Under the pieces are notes generated by a model, which worked only from the letters and a program-made list of their open reading frames with translations, searched no databases and had not been told where the DNA came from. Below, in pieces: positions 6,598 to 14,742 of a stretch of DNA of 42,856 nucleotides. This DNA comes from CAZLYF01 sp964586835. Lineage in GTDB: Bacteria; Bacillota; Clostridia; Christensenellales; Aristaeellaceae. The stretch's first letter is position 1, and each line of letters starts with the position of its first letter. The translations under genes and the position numbers were made by a program. The DNA lies in the NCBI GenBank assembly GCA_964586835.1, contig CAZPIC010000021.1, positions 1-42,856 on the forward strand, in the 5' to 3' direction.

Positions 6598-8316
6598 TCA
6601 CACTATTTCCTGAATCCTCGTGTTGACCGTCCGCTGCGTGATGTGCAGGGTTTCGCCCGTATGCGCGTCGATCACGACGAAGTAACCCCACGCGGCGGTT
6701 GCGTCATAGGGGTGCTCCGCATCCCCGGCTCCAAACAGGGTGCTGATCAATACCTTCCAGAGAGGACGATCGGGGTCTGTGACATCGTAGTAAAAGACAT
6801 GGCCTGCGCTGTCGTCCACATACGCTTGCTGAGCGCCCCGTTCAAGCGCGATTTCCCGGGCGATCTCAAATGCCTTTGCTTGGGAGATGGAGGCGGCATC
6901 CTTCACGCCGTAAGCGTACTGGGTCAGCGAGATCAGGTTCGGCCAATAGTTTTTCTCGTAGCGGTTCGCCAGCACATCTTCCAGGTATTGGGCAAACTCC
7001 GCATGCGCTGTGACATAGCCCTGCACGATGGGCCTTGCGATTTGAGACCAGGCGGCCTTCTCGTCCACCGTCCAGCCCCAGAAGTATTCGCCGCGCGCGT
7101 TGTACAGCGTATCGCTGATCCCCGCAGCCCGGAGCAGCCCCTGGATTTCAGCGATCCACGCGCCTTCCTTTGTTTTCATGGCCTCCGATTCGCGCCAATC
7201 AAAGGCCTTAACGACCCGGCCTGTCTGTGCATCGATTTCCACTAAATACCGGTCTTCCCCTTTCTGCTCCCATTGGAAAAAGCCAATCGCCTGGAAACGT
7301 CCTTCTTCCAGAATGTATTCACTGCCCTCGCTGAAACCCGAGCGAAGGGTCATCTCCTTAAGCATGGCTGCATCCACACCCAGGCGCAGCTCCAGTGCCT
7401 TTTCGGCAATCTCCTGGGCCTCCGACAGGCTGAGCTTTGCCCGGGCTTCAGGGCCGTTCGGGTCTTCAATGCCCAGGAAGGCGCCGTATTCGTCGATCCA
7501 GAATCGAAAGCAGAAGGAGTCCCCGTCTTCAAACCCCACGGACTGAGGATCAAAGAGGGTGATTTGATCTGCACCGCGCTCCGCTTCCAGATAGGTTTTT
7601 TGGTCGATGGACGCGGTCACCGTATAGATCCGCTTGTCTTCATCCCAGACGCTCGACGCCTGGACGTCCCGAAGTAAGGCTCTGGGAAAATCGCCGACCT
7701 CGGTCAGGATATTCATCATGGCGAGGTAGATGCGGCTTTCTATGATGGGCTGCTTTTCCCGATTGTCCCATTGGGTCCAGTACTCCTCGCTCCACTGCCC
7801 GTAGACAACCTGTTCTTCCTGTGTCCGCGTTGTCTCCGGAAATTCAAGCTGCTCTACGGTATAGCTGTCAAAGTAGCTTTCACCGTAGCGCTCGGTAATG
7901 ATGGCGTCCGCTGCACTCCCGCGCTCTGAAAGAGGCCGCGATGCATCCAGTGCGGTTTTTACCCGCGCATCCTGTTCGGTGGTGATCCCCGCGTCCGTCA
8001 TGGCTTCCAGCAGTTTGATCTTGTCTTCATCGGACCAGCGCGCCAGTTCGCCGGACAGATCCATGACACGCACCGTTTCAAAATAGCCTTTCAGCGTCTC
8101 CCAATTGTTAAGAGCCAGTGCAGCGATCGCCAGCAGCACTGTCAGAAGAACCACAAGCACCAGACTGCCTGACCGACTTGTTCGCATACGTTCGTCTCCT
8201 TTGTTTTCTTTGGCACGTTTGAGCACGCGCGCAGTTAGAAAAGCGTCACAAGGCAGTCCGGAGAGTGAGTGATCCATGGACTGTCGAATTTTTTCTTTGA
8301 CTTGCCTGTCCGTCAT
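6598..8316 (-). CDS. Membrane-anchored anti-sigma-type protein with PepSY-like extracellular part
   Basis: Probably the partner of the ECF sigma factor encoded just upstream, holding it inactive at the membrane until a signal arrives (inference from gene order). The 572-residue protein has a cytoplasmic N-terminus of about 48 residues, one membrane segment at about 51-69 (SLVLVVLLTVLLAIAALAL), and a large outside domain. That domain has PepSY-like segments: LSLSEAQEIAEKALELRLG leading to YLVEIDAQTGRVVKAF, and later QAKAFEIAREIALERG leading to YFVVIDAHTGETLHI at the C-terminus. There is no zinc-binding HxxxCxxC anti-sigma motif in the N-terminal part. The start is the ATG at 8316, whose ATGA overlaps the sigma-factor stop and implies translational coupling. 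The stop codon is followed after 3 nt by a hairpin (6577-6594) that also begins the array. Confidence 0.72.
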   Translation of the reverse strand: MTDRQVKEKIRQSMDHSLSGLPCDAFLTARVLKRAKENKGDERMRTSRSGSLVLVVLLTVLLAIAALALNNWETLKGYFETVRVMDLSGELARWSDEDKIKLLEAMTDAGITTEQDARVKTALDASRPLSERGSAADAIITERYGESYFDSYTVEQLEFPETTRTQEEQVVYGQWSEEYWTQWDNREKQPIIESRIYLAMMNILTEVGDFPRALLRDVQASSVWDEDKRIYTVTASIDQKTYLEAERGADQITLFDPQSVGFEDGDSFCFRFWIDEYGAFLGIEDPNGPEARAKLSLSEAQEIAEKALELRLGVDAAMLKEMTLRSGFSEGSEYILEEGRFQAIGFFQWEQKGEDRYLVEIDAQTGRVVKAFDWRESEAMKTKEGAWIAEIQGLLRAAGISDTLYNARGEYFWGWTVDEKAAWSQIARPIVQGYVTAHAEFAQYLEDVLANRYEKNYWPNLISLTQYAYGVKDAASISQAKAFEIAREIALERGAQQAYVDDSAGHVFYYDVTDPDRPLWKVLISTLFGAGDAEHPYDATAAWGYFVVIDAHTGETLHITQRTVNTRIQEIV

Positions 8317-8831
8317 CGTACATCCCCCTTTTCCAACTGTGCTTTCAGTTTTTTTCTTGCGCGGCTCAGGCGGCTGGATACGGAAGGCTGGGTGATTCGC
8401 AGGAGCTCCGCGATCTCCGTCATGGACAGATCCTGGTAATAATAGAGGATCACTGCGTCTTTGAGCTTTTCCGGCAATCGCAGGATGGCCGCGGTCAGTT
8501 CTCTTTCGTCTTCCGAGGCGTGGAGGACGGCAGCTTCCGGCAAATCCTCCGGCGTAACCCGCTTGTCCACATGCCGAAACCAGGCGGAGCGCTGCATGTC
8601 CCGGCAGGTGTTGCGCGCGATTTTGACCAGCCAGTTTTTTTCGCTGCATTCCCAGCGAAAACGATCCATGCTTTGATACGCTTTCAGAAAGGTTTCCTGT
8701 ACGGCATCTCGTGCCTGCTCCGCATCGCACAGATACGCATAGCAGACTTTGAGCAGCAGCGCCTGGTGCTGCGCGACCATGCACGAGAGCCTTTCCTCAT
8801 GGCTGCCGTCGGGAACCCTGGCAACGTCCAT
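8313..8831 (-). CDS. ECF-type RNA polymerase sigma factor
   Basis: A 172-residue group 4 sigma factor that directs RNA polymerase to a small regulon, usually envelope stress or nutrient genes. Region 2 is seen at CYAYLCDAEQARDAVQETFLKAY and the -10-contacting stretch that follows. Region 4 has LPEKLKDAVILYYYQDLSMTEIAELL followed by the helix-turn-helix TQPSVSSRLSRARKKLK. ATG 8831 is preferred to ATG 8837 because the ribosome site GGGGAG touches the latter but lies 6 nt from the former. The gene overlaps the downstream membrane protein by ATGA. The regulon and signal cannot be read from the sequence. Confidence 0.88.
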   Translation of the reverse strand: MDVARVPDGSHEERLSCMVAQHQALLLKVCYAYLCDAEQARDAVQETFLKAYQSMDRFRWECSEKNWLVKIARNTCRDMQRSAWFRHVDKRVTPEDLPEAAVLHASEDERELTAAILRLPEKLKDAVILYYYQDLSMTEIAELLRITQPSVSSRLSRARKKLKAQLEKGDVR

Positions 8832-8872
8832 CAACATCTCCCCTTTCGTCCATATAGACGAGGCATGCCTGG

Positions 8873-8878
8873 ATTATA
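8873..8878 (-). promoter_or_regulatory. Possible -10 box for the sigma-factor operon
   Basis: TATAAT on the minus strand, about 42 nt before the start codon. The expected -35 position (8896-8901) reads AAAATC and does not match sigma-A. GGGTTAAAAATC just upstream could be an autoregulated -35, but I cannot confirm it. Confidence 0.35.
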
Positions 8879-8980
8879 TAGAATCGGCAGAAAAAGATTT
8901 TTAACCCCTGGGTCCCTTCCGCCGGCATTCGCTGCAGAGAGGAACGACAGACGCTTGCATTTTAAGTGTCCGGAAGTCGT

Positions 8981-9008
8981 TTGAAAAGGAAGGGAAAGAC
9001 GATATAAT
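8981..9008 (+). promoter_or_regulatory. Promoter of nagA
   Basis: TTGAAA at 8981-8986, 16 bp, then TATAAT at 9003-9008. The start codon of nagA is at 9051. Confidence 0.8.
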
Positions 9009-9050
9009 GGGGCAAGCACAGCCCAAGAAGGCTTGAACCGGGGGCTTTAT

Positions 9051-10208
9051 ATGACAAAGGCGATTATCAATGGCATCCTCCTGACGCAGCGGGAAACGAT
9101 CGCGGGCAGGACCCTTCTGTTTGGGCCGTCAATCCTTGAAATCACCGAGGACGCTGCGCCCCGGGCGGACGAGGTCATCGACGCGCAGAGGCAGTTTGTA
9201 ACGCCCGGCCTGATCGACACGCACATCCACGGCTACCTGGGCGCAGACGCCTCCGACGGCAGCGAGGCAGGCCTGGTCACGATGGCTGAGGGCCTTATCA
9301 AAAATGGCGTGACCTCCTTCCTGCCCACCACGATGACCCTGCCGCTTCCGCAAATCGAGGAGGCGCTGGCGGTGATACGCCGCCTGATGCAAAAAAGCCG
9401 CGAGGCCTCTTTCAGGGGCGCGCAGATCCTAGGCTGCCATGTCGAAGGCCCCTTCCTCAACCCGCTGAAGAAAGGAGCCCAGGCAGCAGAGCATATCCTG
9501 CCGCCGGACGCCTCCTTCATCAGACGGCATGCCGACGTGATCCGGATAGTGACCTTCGCGCCGGAAGTCCCGGGCGGCCTCGCCTTTGCCCGCGCCGTCA
9601 GGGACATGGGAGGCGTGACGCTTTCTTTAGGACACTCTACCGCAAGCTACGAGGAGGCCCTCCAGGCCTTTCGGGCAGGGGTGTCGCAGGTCACCCACCT
9701 GTTTAACGCCATGCCCGCGCTCAAGCACCGGGAGCCGGGCGCGGTGGGCGCTGCCCTGACAGAAGAGGTGTGCTGCGAGCTGATTGCCGACACCTTCCAC
9801 GTCCATCCCTCCCTCTTCCGACTGATACACCGGGCCAAGGGCGAGCGCCTCGTGCTGGTCAGCGACTGCATCCGCGCGGGTGGGCTCGGTGACGGCCCCA
9901 CCACGCTGGGAGGCCAGCAGGTGAGCGTCCGGGGCAACGAGTGTCGCCTGGCCGACGGGACCATCGCGGGAAGTGTCCTTCGCCTGAATGACGCCGTGCG
10001 CCAGTTTCGCGACCATGCCGGCGTCACGCTTAGGGAAGCCGTCAACGCCGCCTCCATCCAGCCCGCCCGATGCATCGGGGCGGAAGGAGCAAAGGGCTCG
10101 CTGGCGAAGGGAAAGGACGCCGACCTTCTGATCATGGACCAGGATTGCCGGATCCTGAATGCCTTTGTGGGCGGGGTTCAAAAATATTCAAAAGATGCGG
10201 TTCCATAA
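9051..10208 (+). CDS. nagA: N-acetylglucosamine-6-phosphate deacetylase
   Basis: Removes the acetyl group from GlcNAc-6-phosphate, giving glucosamine-6-phosphate and acetate, in amino-sugar catabolism and cell-wall recycling. The 385-residue amidohydrolase has TPGLIDTHIHG (the HxH motif, residues 58 and 60), the metal-ligand Glu in GCHVEGPFLNP, His in LSLGHSTAS and VTHLFNAM, and the catalytic Asp in LVSDCIRAGG. The start ATG 9051 is 6 nt after GGGGG; a TTG at 9033 would add an unsupported extension. nagB is not adjacent, so glucosamine-6-phosphate deaminase must be elsewhere. The gene has its own promoter and stands alone. Confidence 0.92.
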   Translation: MTKAIINGILLTQRETIAGRTLLFGPSILEITEDAAPRADEVIDAQRQFVTPGLIDTHIHGYLGADASDGSEAGLVTMAEGLIKNGVTSFLPTTMTLPLPQIEEALAVIRRLMQKSREASFRGAQILGCHVEGPFLNPLKKGAQAAEHILPPDASFIRRHADVIRIVTFAPEVPGGLAFARAVRDMGGVTLSLGHSTASYEEALQAFRAGVSQVTHLFNAMPALKHREPGAVGAALTEEVCCELIADTFHVHPSLFRLIHRAKGERLVLVSDCIRAGGLGDGPTTLGGQQVSVRGNECRLADGTIAGSVLRLNDAVRQFRDHAGVTLREAVNAASIQPARCIGAEGAKGSLAKGKDADLLIMDQDCRILNAFVGGVQKYSKDAVP

Positions 10209-10434
10209 ATGACCCGGCTGCCTGCAGGCCCCTTGGCCCAGGGATCACCTCTGGCTCTGCTGACCCGCAGCTGCCTGAAAGAAGCCCAGAGAGCGCGGGA
10301 CAGGCTTTGGCGCAGGCGGCGTCCCCGGCAGCTTCGCGCAGGCAGGGGCGGGCACCACCTCTTTAAACGTTCGTCGGGTTTGCAAGCGGAGGGGCAGGCC
10401 TGGCAGCGTTTGCAAGCGCGCCGTCAAGCCCACG

Positions 10435-10456
10435 AAAAAGAGACCTGACGGTCTCT
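10435..10456 (-). terminator. Rho-independent terminator of trxA
   Basis: On the minus strand AGAGACC, a 4-nt loop, GGTCTCT, then a T-run (complement of 10435-10438). It lies about 25 nt beyond the trxA stop. The upstream gap to nagA also carries two copies of GTTTGCAAGCG (10378-10388 and 10408-10418), with no other feature visible. Confidence 0.82.
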
Positions 10457-10480
10457 ATCTCCGATTCCTGAACCGGGCCC

Positions 10481-10789
10481 TTATTTCAGCATCTGAAGGA
10501 TGGCAGCCTTCGGCCGCACACCGATGATCGTCTGCGCCATCCGGCCCTCCTTAAAGAGCATGAGGGTTGGGATGCTCATGATGCCGTATTTCTGGGCAAG
10601 GCTGGGCTGCTCATCCACATTGATTTTGCCCACCTTGATGTGAGGATTTTCCTTGGCGATCTCATCCACGACGGGCGAGACCATCCGACAGGGCCCGCAC
10701 CAGGCCGCCCAGAAATCGATCAGCACAGGCTTGTCAGACTTGAGGACTTCGCTTTCAAAGTTCGCGTCGGTTACCGTAACGATGGCCAT
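10481..10789 (-). CDS. trxA: Thioredoxin
   Basis: Small cytoplasmic dithiol reductant that keeps protein thiols reduced and supplies electrons to enzymes such as ribonucleotide reductase. The 102-residue product has the active site WCGPC at residues 30-34 and the cis-proline in SIPTLMLFKEG (residue 74). The buried Asp is in VLIDFWA. The start ATG 10789 follows AAGGAG at a 9-nt gap; upstream codons in the frame are not part of the fold. No thioredoxin reductase is nearby. A minus-strand -10 box TATACT is at 10833-10838, but its -35 is weak. Confidence 0.95.
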   Translation of the reverse strand: MAIVTVTDANFESEVLKSDKPVLIDFWAAWCGPCRMVSPVVDEIAKENPHIKVGKINVDEQPSLAQKYGIMSIPTLMLFKEGRMAQTIIGVRPKAAILQMLK

Positions 10790-10832
10790 GCTTCCACACT
10801 CCTTCAAAAAGTCACTACCCACGTACAGATGA

Positions 10833-10838
10833 AGTATA
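10833..10838 (-). promoter_or_regulatory. Possible -10 box for trxA
   Basis: TATACT on the minus strand, about 44 nt before the trxA start. No good -35 hexamer lies 16-18 bp upstream, so this is tentative. Confidence 0.4.
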
Positions 10839-10879
10839 CCCCCTCTGGGCGCGGCCAAACACGCTCGCAGAAAGAGCCC

Positions 10880-11698
10880 TTACCCGTGGGCCAACTTTCT
10901 GCGCATCCGCGTGCTTGGATACTCGATGAGGAGCATGAGCGCGATCATGCCGCACAGAAAGGCGCCCACCATGCTCCAGCGCCGCGAGTTGATGCACTGG
11001 ATAAGGCTTGCGCCGATGCCGCCCGCCCCCACGATGCCCAGCGTCGTGGCGTCCTTGATGTTGATGTCAAAGCGGTAGATGGCTGTGGACACGAAGTTGG
11101 CTGTGATCTGCGGCAGGATGCCGAAACGGATCTTTTCAAAGGCACTGAGCCCCTGTGCGTCCAGGGACTCAAGGATCCGGGTGTCGATGTCCTCGATGGC
11201 TGCTACATACATCTTCGTGATCATACCGATGGAGCAGACGCTCTGCGTCACCACGCCACAGAAGGGACCGGGGCCCGTCACCCGGATCCACACCAGCGCC
11301 CAGATCAGGCTGGGAATCGTCCGGATCAGGAGCACGAAGGAGCGAAAGATGAACGCAGCCCATGGGGGGAGGAACCTGGCGCTGGACAGAAAGCTGAAAG
11401 GAATGGCGAGGATGGCGCCCAAGAGGGTGCCCAGCAGCGCAATGGCCACCGTCTCAAACAGCAGGAAGGGAACCCCGGCCTCTCCCAAATCAAACAGCAG
11501 GGTGGTGTCCGGGTGGAAGATGCCATAGACGATCCCGTAGGCGACCTCGCTGCCTCTGCCAGCCAAGCCTTTATAGGTGATGCTGGCGGACGACCAGTAC
11601 AGCACCGCTGCGATGGCCAGCGTCACCAGCAACTGCTTCCACCAGCTGCGCGGCCTCTCCCCGTAGCGGGTGAGAATGTTCTCCTGAGAATCGCCCAA
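10880..11698 (-). CDS. phnE: Phosphonate-type ABC transporter permease, second PhnE
   Basis: Integral membrane permease of the PhnCDE importer. The 272-residue protein has several hydrophobic segments (LLVTLAIAAVLYWSSASITY at the start, ETVAIALLGTLLGAILAIPFSFL, and others) and the PhnE cytoplasmic loop that meets the ATPase, seen as EALQ-type IEDIDTRILESLDAQGLSAFEKIRFGILPQ. KDATTLGIVGAGGIGASL near the C-terminus is typical of PhnE. The start is TTG at 11698, 7 nt after a GAGGGGGG site; no ATG is available nearby. It follows the first permease by 13 nt and ends the operon. Two different permease genes suggest a heterodimeric channel. Confidence 0.87.
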   Translation of the reverse strand: MGDSQENILTRYGERPRSWWKQLLVTLAIAAVLYWSSASITYKGLAGRGSEVAYGIVYGIFHPDTTLLFDLGEAGVPFLLFETVAIALLGTLLGAILAIPFSFLSSARFLPPWAAFIFRSFVLLIRTIPSLIWALVWIRVTGPGPFCGVVTQSVCSIGMITKMYVAAIEDIDTRILESLDAQGLSAFEKIRFGILPQITANFVSTAIYRFDINIKDATTLGIVGAGGIGASLIQCINSRRWSMVGAFLCGMIALMLLIEYPSTRMRRKLAHG

Positions 11699-11711
11699 GG
11701 TCCGTCCCCCC

Positions 11712-12755
11712 TCAGCTAAGCCGCCTGCGCAGCCAGGCGCTCAGGTTTTCGATGACCAAAACGGTCACAAAGAGCGCTGCCAGAATGGTGCCCAGGCTTT
11801 CATAATCCCGCCACCCGACGGTCTCGTTGATCAGAATCCCCAGGCCGCCCGCCCCCACATAGCCCAGGATCGAGGCAGCCCGGACATTGATCTCAAAGCT
11901 GTAGAGGCAGTACGACAGGTAGGTGGGCAGAATCTGGGGAAGGCAGGCGGCAGTGAACGCCCTGATTCTCCCGGCGCCCAGGGATTCCAGGGCCTCAAAG
12001 GGCCCCATATCGATGGTTTCTATGCTTTCATACAGCATCCTGGAGACGATGCCGAAGGTAAACACCGTGATGGCAACCGTGCCCGCAAAGGTGCCCAGCC
12101 TGAAAATCAGCGCGCAGACGCTGGCAATGACCAGGGTGGGCAGCGTTCGGATGACGTTGAGCACCACCCTCAGCGCGGCGACCGCAGCTGCGCTTCGGTT
12201 GATGTTGGTGCTGGCAAACACGGCGACGGGCAATGCGAGCGTCGATCCGATCACCGAACCCATGACCGACATGCGGATGGTGTCCAGCAGCGGCGGCCAG
12301 ACCTTTTCCAAAAAGCCCCAATGCGGGGAAAAGATGCGCCTGAGGATCACCGTGAACTGATAGCCGCGCTTCCAGAGGATGGACAGATCAAAGGCTGTGA
12401 CGTGCAGCGATGCGAGGACCGCCGGCACCAGGATCGCCAGCACAATGGGCGTGCGCGAGCGTGGCCGCATCACTGCGTGCCCGCTTGGAAGTTGGACGGG
12501 CACCGGCTGCAAGTACAGGTCCAACAGAAAAGCCAGGATGCCCAGAGCGATCAGCGACAGGCCGGTCACGGGCAGGGCATGGAGGATTGAATCCACCGCG
12601 AAGGGACTCGCAGCCAGCGCAAGGCCCCCCGCCACAAGCACCACCGCGCTCAGCACCCGCAGGGGGACGGTTTTTTTTGCGGAGGGTGTCACAGGCACGG
12701 CGTCTGCCAGCGCCGCACCCGAGCGTGGCGTGTAGCGCCACCCCTTTTCAGACAT
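11712..12755 (-). CDS. phnE: Phosphonate-type ABC transporter permease, first PhnE
   Basis: First permease of the importer, 347 residues, longer than its downstream partner. The N-terminal part carries extra hydrophobic segments (VLSAVVLVAGGLALAASPF and LPVTGLSLIALGILAFLLDLYL) before the usual permease core. The core has GSVIGSTLALPVAVFASTNINRS, the ATPase-contact loop ESIETIDMGPFEALESLGAGRIRAF and ASILGYVGAGGLGILI. The start codon overlaps the end of phnC by 8 nt, so the two are probably translationally coupled. It was likely formed with its neighbour by duplication, though the sequences have diverged clearly. Confidence 0.87.
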   Translation of the reverse strand: MSEKGWRYTPRSGAALADAVPVTPSAKKTVPLRVLSAVVLVAGGLALAASPFAVDSILHALPVTGLSLIALGILAFLLDLYLQPVPVQLPSGHAVMRPRSRTPIVLAILVPAVLASLHVTAFDLSILWKRGYQFTVILRRIFSPHWGFLEKVWPPLLDTIRMSVMGSVIGSTLALPVAVFASTNINRSAAAVAALRVVLNVIRTLPTLVIASVCALIFRLGTFAGTVAITVFTFGIVSRMLYESIETIDMGPFEALESLGAGRIRAFTAACLPQILPTYLSYCLYSFEINVRAASILGYVGAGGLGILINETVGWRDYESLGTILAALFVTVLVIENLSAWLRRRLS

Positions 12756-13524
12756 CCAGGGCCTCCGCCTCTTCTGCTTTAGGTACAGGCGCGCCCCCGT
12801 AGATCTCGTCCAGGATCTCCTGGGTCACCTCCCGCGCGGGGCCGTCGAAGACAAGGTCCCCCGAGCGGATGCCCACGACCCGGTCCGCATACTCCAGGGC
12901 CAGGTCTACGTGGTGGATGTTTAGTAGAATGGTGATCTGCGTCTCCTGGTTGATGAGCCTGAAATCCCCCATGACCTGCCTGGCTGTCACGGGATCGAGC
13001 GCGGCGACGGGCTCATCTGCCAGGATGATCTTGGGGTTCTGGCTGAGCGTCCTCGCCAGGGCCACGCGCTGCTGCTGACCGCCGGAAAGCTGGTCGCAGC
13101 GCGTGTAGGCCTTGTCCAGGATCCCCACCCTGTCCAGCGCCTCCAGAGCTGCCAGTTTCTGTGCCTTTGTAAAAAACCCAAAGAGAACCGCCAGGAAGTG
13201 CATATCCGGCACCATGGAGGTCAGCACGTTTCTGAGCGCCGTCGCCCGGGGAACCAGGTTGAAGGACTGAAAAATCATGCCGACGCGGCGCCTGAAGCGC
13301 CGCAGTTCCTTGCCCCGCAGCGACATCACGTCCACACCGTCCACCCGCACCCGGCCTGCCGTCACGTCCGTCATGCGGTTGACGGTGCGGATCAGCGTCG
13401 ACTTTCCCGCGCCGGACAGCCCCACAATGGCCACAAACTCGCCCTGGGCGATTTTCAGATCTACTCGCCGGAGCCCCACGGCGCCGTTGGGGTATGTCTT
13501 TCCCACGCCGGCAAACTCGATCAT
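12748..13524 (-). CDS. phnC: Phosphonate-type ABC transporter ATP-binding protein
   Basis: Cytoplasmic ATPase that drives the PhnDE importer. The 258-residue product has Walker A GLSGAGKST, the signature LSGGQQQR, Walker B IILADEP and the switch His in LLNIHHVDLALEYADR. FQSFNLVPRATALRNVL after the Q-loop and the NRMTDVTAGRVRVDG segment are typical of PhnC. ATG 13524 begins the domain (MIEFAGVGKTYPNG) with a GGGGTGGG stretch upstream; the open frame to 13677 runs back through the phnD 3' end and is not coding. A strong hairpin separates it from phnD. Confidence 0.92.
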   Translation of the reverse strand: MIEFAGVGKTYPNGAVGLRRVDLKIAQGEFVAIVGLSGAGKSTLIRTVNRMTDVTAGRVRVDGVDVMSLRGKELRRFRRRVGMIFQSFNLVPRATALRNVLTSMVPDMHFLAVLFGFFTKAQKLAALEALDRVGILDKAYTRCDQLSGGQQQRVALARTLSQNPKIILADEPVAALDPVTARQVMGDFRLINQETQITILLNIHHVDLALEYADRVVGIRSGDLVFDGPAREVTQEILDEIYGGAPVPKAEEAEALDV

Positions 13525-13593
13525 GCGTCGACCCACCCCTTCCCCGCGCCAACAGGTGCGGCATCCGCCCCGAGAACAAGCCTGTCGGCAACA

Positions 13594-13628
13594 GACACCG
13601 GGGCCGCCCGAAGGCCAGCCCCGGTGTC
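13594..13628 (-). promoter_or_regulatory. Intercistronic hairpin between phnD and phnC
   Basis: Perfect 11-bp arms (13618-13628 and 13594-13604) with a 13-nt loop, 11 nt after the phnD stop. It has no following T-run, so a terminator is unlikely. Such stems often protect the mRNA of an abundant binding protein from 3' decay, leaving the ATPase and permeases at lower levels (inference). Confidence 0.7.
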
Positions 13629-13639
13629 CGGTCTCTTTT

Positions 13640-14683
13640 TTACTTGACCACTTCCAGCGCTGCACGCGCCTTGTCATAGTCGGAATCCTGCGCGATGGCG
13701 TAGCCGGTATGGCTGTACACGTCGAAGATCTTCTGCCCCTCCGGCGTGTTGATCACGTTGATCAGCGCTGTCTGCAGGGCTGTGATGAACGCCTCGTTGT
13801 AGACCTCAGGGTTTGCCTTGGTAATGGACACCGTGTCGTTGTAGATACCGTCGGTCACGCCGATGACATTGAGTTCTTCCCAGATGGACCCGGGGCGACC
13901 CATGCCCGCCTTGCCTGTCTCGTCCGCGTCGGTGGTGGGGATGTTCCAGGCCTTTTCGTAGTCGTTACGCCCGTCCGCGTAGCAGACAATCACGTCCACG
14001 CCTTCCGCGGCCGCCTGGGCGAAGGACTCGCCATAGCCGGAGAGGGTGACGACATTGGACAGGTCGGAGATCTTTCGATCATACTTGTCCAGGAGATAGA
14101 GGGTGGGATAGATGTACCCCGCCGAGGAGGAGTTGCGCAGCACCGCCCAGCTGGCCTGATCCAAATCTTCCCAGGAAAGCTCGTCGCCGCCGTTGACCTT
14201 GTCGGCAAGGACCTTTCCGTACTCGCTGGGGGCGGCGTAGATCAGCGCACGGTAATAGGTGACCTGCGGCCCGTCTTTCAGCGTCTGATTCGCCACCCCG
14301 TTCCAGGTCCGGGGGTCCGTGCTGTCGTTAGACAGGCCATTGCGCGTCGCGGTCAGGATGACGTCGACCTCATCGCTGAACAGCGCATAGGTCCCTCCGG
14401 GCAGCCAGCCTATGTCGATGGCGCCGGCGGCCATCGCTTCACCGGTGGCCTCATAGGAGGTGCCCACCGTGATGTCCACCTCGTCAATGTCGTATCCCAG
14501 GGCGCGCATTTCTGCCTGAACCAGCTCGGGCAGGTTTTTCGTGCCTGTGATGATAACATCCGCGTCCTTTGAGGGAACAAATTCAAAAGTCAGTTTTTTC
14601 ATGCCGACCGTCTCGCCGATGGCGGCACCCAGGGCGGTCGTGCACATCACGACAGCCAGCGCAAAGACAAGCAGTTTTTTCAT
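13640..14683 (-). CDS. phnD: Phosphate/phosphonate-type ABC transporter substrate-binding protein
   Basis: Extracytoplasmic binding protein that captures the substrate and presents it to PhnE. The 347-residue protein starts with a signal peptide (MKKLLVFALAVVMCTTALGAA). A Cys lies in this region, but the residues before it do not make a good lipobox, so lipid anchoring is uncertain. The mature part opens with LTFEFVPSKDADVI, the first strand of PhnD proteins, and has DIGWLPGGTYALF and RNSSSAGYIYPTLYLLD, corresponding to ligand-contact segments in the family. The start follows GGAGG at 6 nt. It leads the phnD-C-E-E operon. No C-P lyase, phosphonatase or phosphite dehydrogenase genes are adjacent, so the true ligand is open. 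Confidence 0.88.
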   Translation of the reverse strand: MKKLLVFALAVVMCTTALGAAIGETVGMKKLTFEFVPSKDADVIITGTKNLPELVQAEMRALGYDIDEVDITVGTSYEATGEAMAAGAIDIGWLPGGTYALFSDEVDVILTATRNGLSNDSTDPRTWNGVANQTLKDGPQVTYYRALIYAAPSEYGKVLADKVNGGDELSWEDLDQASWAVLRNSSSAGYIYPTLYLLDKYDRKISDLSNVVTLSGYGESFAQAAAEGVDVIVCYADGRNDYEKAWNIPTTDADETGKAGMGRPGSIWEELNVIGVTDGIYNDTVSITKANPEVYNEAFITALQTALINVINTPEGQKIFDVYSHTGYAIAQDSDYDKARAALEVVK

Positions 14684-14713
14684 ACCACGCCTCCATTGCT
14701 TTTTATTTCAGGG

Positions 14714-14722
14714 AGTATAGCA
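14714..14722 (-). promoter_or_regulatory. Extended -10 promoter of the phn operon
   Basis: On the minus strand TGCTATACT, lying 30 nt before the phnD start. The -35 position (14737-14742) reads TTGTGG and overlaps the end of leuS. I see no clear PhoB/PhoP direct repeats upstream. Confidence 0.6.
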
Positions 14723-14742
14723 CAGCCCCGGAACGCCCACAA

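Noticed and set aside
13594..13628. Terminator after phnD
   Set aside because: Strong stem but no T-run follows on the transcribed strand, and the operon genes continue directly.
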